Source: CAZRCZ01 sp964598765 (GTDB taxonomy: Bacteria > Sumerlaeota > Sumerlaeia > MVZB01 > JAJFLK01). From it: a DNA stretch of 64,000 nucleotides. The notes beneath the pieces are model-generated. The model did no database searches, was not told where the DNA came from, and saw only the letters and a program-made list of their open reading frames with translations. Of the stretch, positions 60,797-64,000 are shown piece after piece (within the stretch, counting starts at the first letter, position 1; every line of letters starts with the position of its first letter). The DNA is taken from contig CAZRCZ010000009.1 in assembly GCA_964598765.1 (NCBI GenBank), forward strand, positions 98,824 to 162,823. The letters run 5' to 3'. Position numbers and translations under genes: made by a program.

Positions 60797-61780
60797 TTAT
60801 GAGGAGAGCGCGCCGCCATAAACGCAAACCCGGTTGCGTCCGCCGGTCTTGGCTTGATACAGCGCGATATCGGCGCGTTTGATGAAACCCACGGTGTCAA
60901 TGACATTTTTGTCGTAAGCCGCGACCCCCGCGCTACACGAAACGCGGAATTCCCGTCCGTCTTCGGCGCGGAAGACCTGAGCCTCGAACATCTGGATCAG
61001 CCGGTGGGCGAAGAGCTCCGCCCCATCCGCTCCGGTGACGGTCAAAATGACGCAAAATTCGTCGCCGCCGTAGCGTCCGGCGATGTCGGTGGTGCGGGCC
61101 TTGTGTTTGATGATCGCCCCAAGGCGGGCCAATACTTCATCCCCCATGTTGTGGCCGTAAGTATCGTTGACTTGTTTGAAATGATCCGGGTCCATGAGGA
61201 GGAGACTGAGCGGCGAACCATAGCGTTCGGCGCGGAACATTTCTTGCAGAAGCCGGTCGCGGAGGTGTCTGCGATTGAAAAGTCCGGTCAGCGTATCGGT
61301 GACCGCCTGTTTTTCCAATTCCTGCTGGCGCTGAACTTTTCCCTCATCCCAGTTCGTCGTGACCTTTTGCCTTTCAACCGCGTGGCAAATCAGGCGTTTG
61401 AGCGCCGCCCCGCGAATTTCACCCTTGACAAGAAAATCTTGCGCTCCGCTCCGAACCGCCTGAATGGAGAGCCGGGTGTCATAAAGGGAAGTCAAAATCA
61501 GAATCGGCACATAAGGAAGCACGTTCTTCAATCGCTTAAGGGGATCCAATCCTTCCCCGCCCGGCATCGTCAGGTCAATCAACGCCACGTCGGGAGCGAG
61601 GCGCGCCGCCAGATCCAAACCCACGCCCATTTCCTTGGCGTGAATCAATTCAAACCAATCCGAACCGGCCTCAGTCAACCCCGAGACCACAAGCTCGGCG
61701 TCCTTCGGATCATCTTCGATCAGCAGAATCTTGACCGGCGGATTGTCAGGTTGAGAAGTTTGTTTCGAGACCGCGCTCAT
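60797..61780 (-). CDS. Response regulator with GGDEF diguanylate cyclase domain
   Basis: 327 residues from the ATG at 61780 (MSAVSKQTSQPDNPPVKILL). Receiver domain: LLIEDDPKDAE, phospho-acceptor Asp in ALIDLTMPGG, Thr in LTSLYD and Lys in FLVKGE. The GGDEF domain has DTLTGLFNRRHL, DHFKQVNDTYGHNMGDEVL, the active GRYGGDEFCVIL, and an inhibitory RTTD I-site exactly five residues before GGDEF. It should make cyclic di-GMP on phosphorylation. No kinase is adjacent. It ends 19 bases before the dihaem-like gene stop, on the same strand. Confidence 0.95.
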   Translation of the reverse strand: MSAVSKQTSQPDNPPVKILLIEDDPKDAELVVSGLTEAGSDWFELIHAKEMGVGLDLAARLAPDVALIDLTMPGGEGLDPLKRLKNVLPYVPILILTSLYDTRLSIQAVRSGAQDFLVKGEIRGAALKRLICHAVERQKVTTNWDEGKVQRQQELEKQAVTDTLTGLFNRRHLRDRLLQEMFRAERYGSPLSLLLMDPDHFKQVNDTYGHNMGDEVLARLGAIIKHKARTTDIAGRYGGDEFCVILTVTGADGAELFAHRLIQMFEAQVFRAEDGREFRVSCSAGVAAYDKNVIDTVGFIKRADIALYQAKTGGRNRVCVYGGALSS

Positions 61781-61799
61781 CCAAAGAAAAACATATCCG

Positions 61800-64000
61800 T
61801 CATTCGTAAAGGTTCCAATCTCGCGCGGCGTTGGGGGTCGGCGTGAGCACGCCCGTTCCCGCAAGCCCGACATTGATCTGACCTTGATCGCAGTCGTCCG
61901 TGAGGAGGGTGAGGTTCGCGGATTTTACACCTGCTGTCAAGGGATCAAAACTCACGTTCACAATTAGGCTTCCCAAAGGAGGTAGCGGATTTGGGACAGG
62001 ATTGTTCGTGATCTTGAATTCCGAAGCATTTGGGCCGGAAATGACGATCTGCGCGCCAAGAAAATTCAAATTCGCAGAGCCAGGATTGGAGATCGTCACC
62101 GGTTGCGGCAAAGTCGGACCTGCCGCCGTTCCGCGCGATCCGAAATTGAGGGGACCGGCGGTTGACACGCTGACGTTCGGTTGCGCGACGCCCGGATGCG
62201 AGGCCGGATCGTCGGGGTCGGTGCAACTGTCCAATTCCGTCCGGTCGCCATAACCGTCGAGATCGCGGTCAATGCCGATGCGGATTCCGCTTCCACGGGG
62301 GACAACGGTGTAGGTCTGCTCGTTGCCGGCTCCGACGGCGAGGGCGCGAAGCGCGGTCGCCGAAATTTCGACCTCGCTGTCGCGGTCGGATTTGAATTTG
62401 CCCGTCGCTCGGTCATAAACCCATCCGCGCGGAAGGAACGCGCCGCCAGCAGGTTCTTGTTTTCGACCCTTGACTACGAGGTCAACTCCGCGCGTCGGCG
62501 GGGTTCCGCTTTCGGCGGCCTCGGCAATCATCGCGCTCACGAGCGTATTAGTCGCCGAGCTTGTGATCGTGACCTGCTTGCCGACTCCCGCGTGGGTGTC
62601 CCGTCCCGGTTCCCCCAAAGGCTCAAGGTCTTGGGAAAGGGTTTTGATGTTAATGAACCCGGTCGTTTTTCCGAGGGGCAAATCCGAACCGGCAAAGGAG
62701 AGCAAAAAGGACACGAGATCGGCGGTGTCCTGATCCGAAACCGGCGAGAAGATCGGTTCGTCCACAAACCGCGAAAGCGAGTCCACGCTTCCGTCATGAA
62801 TAAATCCGAATCCGGCGTGGTTTTTCGTGTGGTCGGGCTGGACCCCGACGTTGGGAGTCAACTCAAAACCCACTTTCTTGTATAGGTTGCGGAGTTGGGG
62901 AACTTTGATCGCGTCCTGTGTCGAGCCGTCCAGCGAAGTCAAGAAGAGATGCAATTCGCCGTTGGGACCGGGGGGAAGAGGGTCGAATCTGGCGTCCACT
63001 TCCCCGGTCGAATTGTTGAAGCTTGTGACCACCCCGACGCGGTTGGGGCCCGCTCCGACCGGCAAGGTATGGCAGGTGACGCAATTAATCGCCGCCGCGT
63101 CCAATCGGCTCATTCGAAATTTGGCGAGGCCGTTCACCGGATTTCCCGATGGGAGTTGTGTTCCGGCGGCGAGCGCGAACCGTCCCGATGCGTAATGCCC
63201 CGTCAAATCCAAGCTTGTGCGCAATGTGTTGTCGAAGTTCCGATTCGGATTGGGGGGAAAATAAATCGTGGCGAGGAAATCCTTGAACTCCTGCATTTCG
63301 GTCGGCGTCAACTGAACGTCATCCCCTTGAAGCGTCATGAACGCGCCGTTGAATTCCTCGATGCCGAAGCGGTCGCCGCGCCAATGGAACGGTTCCTTGC
63401 CGATGATGTCTTGAAGCGTCTGAGTGGTCATCGGTCCCTTCATCGGGCTGAAGTTGGCGTCCAATGGAGCGCCCAAGAGATCGCCGATCCCGCCGAGGTT
63501 ATTTGATCCGGCGGTGGGCTTCAAATCCCCTGCGGGATTTCCAAGGTCCCACGCCAACCGGTCGTTCTTGCCGTCAATGTGGCACGACGCGCAGGCAATT
63601 TGTCCCAATCCTGAATTTTTGTGCGTGTCGTAAAGATGTTTGCGTCCGATCTTTATTGCTGGTGGAGAGGGATCAGGAAGAACAACACGCGCCGATTCGG
63701 TCATCGTTGCGATGCTCACCACGGAGATCGAGGAGGAAAAGCGGCTGAAAACGTAAAGCTGTCCCCGCGCCTCGTCCAATGCCATTCCGGTCGGGCCTGC
63801 TCCCAAATTCACCGGGTATTGACCGAAGACCCGTTTTCCATTGGCGTCAATCACGATCAAGTTGTTCGATCCCATGCCCGTGACGTAGGCGCGCGTTCCC
63901 GCCGCATTCCAAACGATCCCCCGTGGATCGCCGATGGACAAATCCCGCTCGGATTGCGCAATGGTCGAAGTCGAATAATCCAAATGCGGATTCATGTCCA
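61800..64000 (-). CDS. Secreted dihaem cytochrome-like/propeller protein with C-terminal motif, N terminus cut by window edge
   Basis: At least 731 residues; the frame is open to the right edge, so the start is outside the window. The visible part has YVTGMGSNNLIVIDANGKRV propeller repeats, two haem-binding CxxCH sites (ACASCHIDG and NCVTCHTLP), and a cytochrome-peroxidase-like core (MQEFKDFLATIYFPPNPN). A C-terminal choice-of-anchor-type beta domain (GTAAGPTLPQPVTISNPGSA) precedes TPTPNAARDWNLYE-stop. It resembles the di-haem peroxidase-like YNCRIP-type proteins of environmental bacteria. Electron partner unknown. Confidence 0.85.
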   Translation of the reverse strand, partial: DMNPHLDYSTSTIAQSERDLSIGDPRGIVWNAAGTRAYVTGMGSNNLIVIDANGKRVFGQYPVNLGAGPTGMALDEARGQLYVFSRFSSSISVVSIATMTESARVVLPDPSPPAIKIGRKHLYDTHKNSGLGQIACASCHIDGKNDRLAWDLGNPAGDLKPTAGSNNLGGIGDLLGAPLDANFSPMKGPMTTQTLQDIIGKEPFHWRGDRFGIEEFNGAFMTLQGDDVQLTPTEMQEFKDFLATIYFPPNPNRNFDNTLRTSLDLTGHYASGRFALAAGTQLPSGNPVNGLAKFRMSRLDAAAINCVTCHTLPVGAGPNRVGVVTSFNNSTGEVDARFDPLPPGPNGELHLFLTSLDGSTQDAIKVPQLRNLYKKVGFELTPNVGVQPDHTKNHAGFGFIHDGSVDSLSRFVDEPIFSPVSDQDTADLVSFLLSFAGSDLPLGKTTGFINIKTLSQDLEPLGEPGRDTHAGVGKQVTITSSATNTLVSAMIAEAAESGTPPTRGVDLVVKGRKQEPAGGAFLPRGWVYDRATGKFKSDRDSEVEISATALRALAVGAGNEQTYTVVPRGSGIRIGIDRDLDGYGDRTELDSCTDPDDPASHPGVAQPNVSVSTAGPLNFGSRGTAAGPTLPQPVTISNPGSANLNFLGAQIVISGPNASEFKITNNPVPNPLPPLGSLIVNVSFDPLTAGVKSANLTLLTDDCDQGQINVGLAGTGVLTPTPNAARDWNLYE

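Overview
The window looks like chromosomal DNA from a GC-rich, Gram-negative-type bacterium. Evidence for an outer envelope is the set of predicted lipoproteins with lipoboxes and the exported PQQ-propeller and sulfatase proteins. The mix of gene types (WPQWRGP-type PQQ propellers, a sulfatase, a DUF2723 membrane protein, a kinase with WD40 repeats, a large secreted subtilase, a CxxCH cytochrome-like protein) is typical of environmental PVC/FCB-like or candidate-phylum bacteria. No marker here fixes the phylum, so this is only a suggestion. No rRNA, CRISPR array or prophage was seen.

Layout. 1-8.5 kb: a crotonase-fold enzyme, a HEPN/MNT pair, thrS, a hicAB pair, a LOG-YHS fusion overlapping a beta-CASP metallo-hydrolase, a YhhN protein and a thioredoxin-like ferredoxin. 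8.6-16.1 kb: HPr and Enzyme I of the PTS with no EII, a DUF2723 protein carrying in-frame repeat DNA, a PQQ propeller and a GH38-like protein. 16.2-18.9 kb: a tight operon of threonine-synthase-like, TusA-like, MoaD-NIL and JAMM peptidase genes, which looks like a sulfur-carrier amino-acid pathway and has a palindrome over its predicted -10. 19-24.7 kb: a relic of an oppC permease, a response regulator, a TPR protein, an amidase, the nusB-argB unit and membrane proteins. 25-33 kb: a linalool dehydratase/isomerase-family protein, a rhomboid-TPR fusion, a second threonine synthase and a Ser/Thr kinase with a WD40 propeller. 33-44.7 kb: a lipoprotein, coaD, a coiled-coil protein, a sigma-54 activator, a solitary MmeI-like restriction-modification enzyme, a PIN-TRAM protein, and ankyrin and TPR proteins.

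44.9-47.2 kb is the main accessory region. Terminal inverted repeats enclose an IS1-type transposase, a class II tRNA gene and a DUF5343-like gene, all on the minus strand. The tRNA resembles tRNA-Tyr but has anticodon TAC, which is what a flip of its palindromic anticodon arm would produce. 47.4-64 kb: a membrane protein, a haloalkane dehalogenase, a sulfatase, an RmlB-like dehydratase, a FtsB/DivIC-like protein, a 1496-residue subtilase, OppD, a Ste24-type M48 protease, a REC-GGDEF regulator and a partial dihaem-like secreted protein.

Two cross-cutting signals are worth following. First, three otherwise unrelated proteins end with the same short motif, N-[AS]-[AS]-R-[DN]-W-x-[LI]-Y-[DE]-stop, which may be an undescribed C-terminal sorting or processing signal. 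Second, several dispersed repeat families are scattered between genes, and some have been absorbed into coding sequence.
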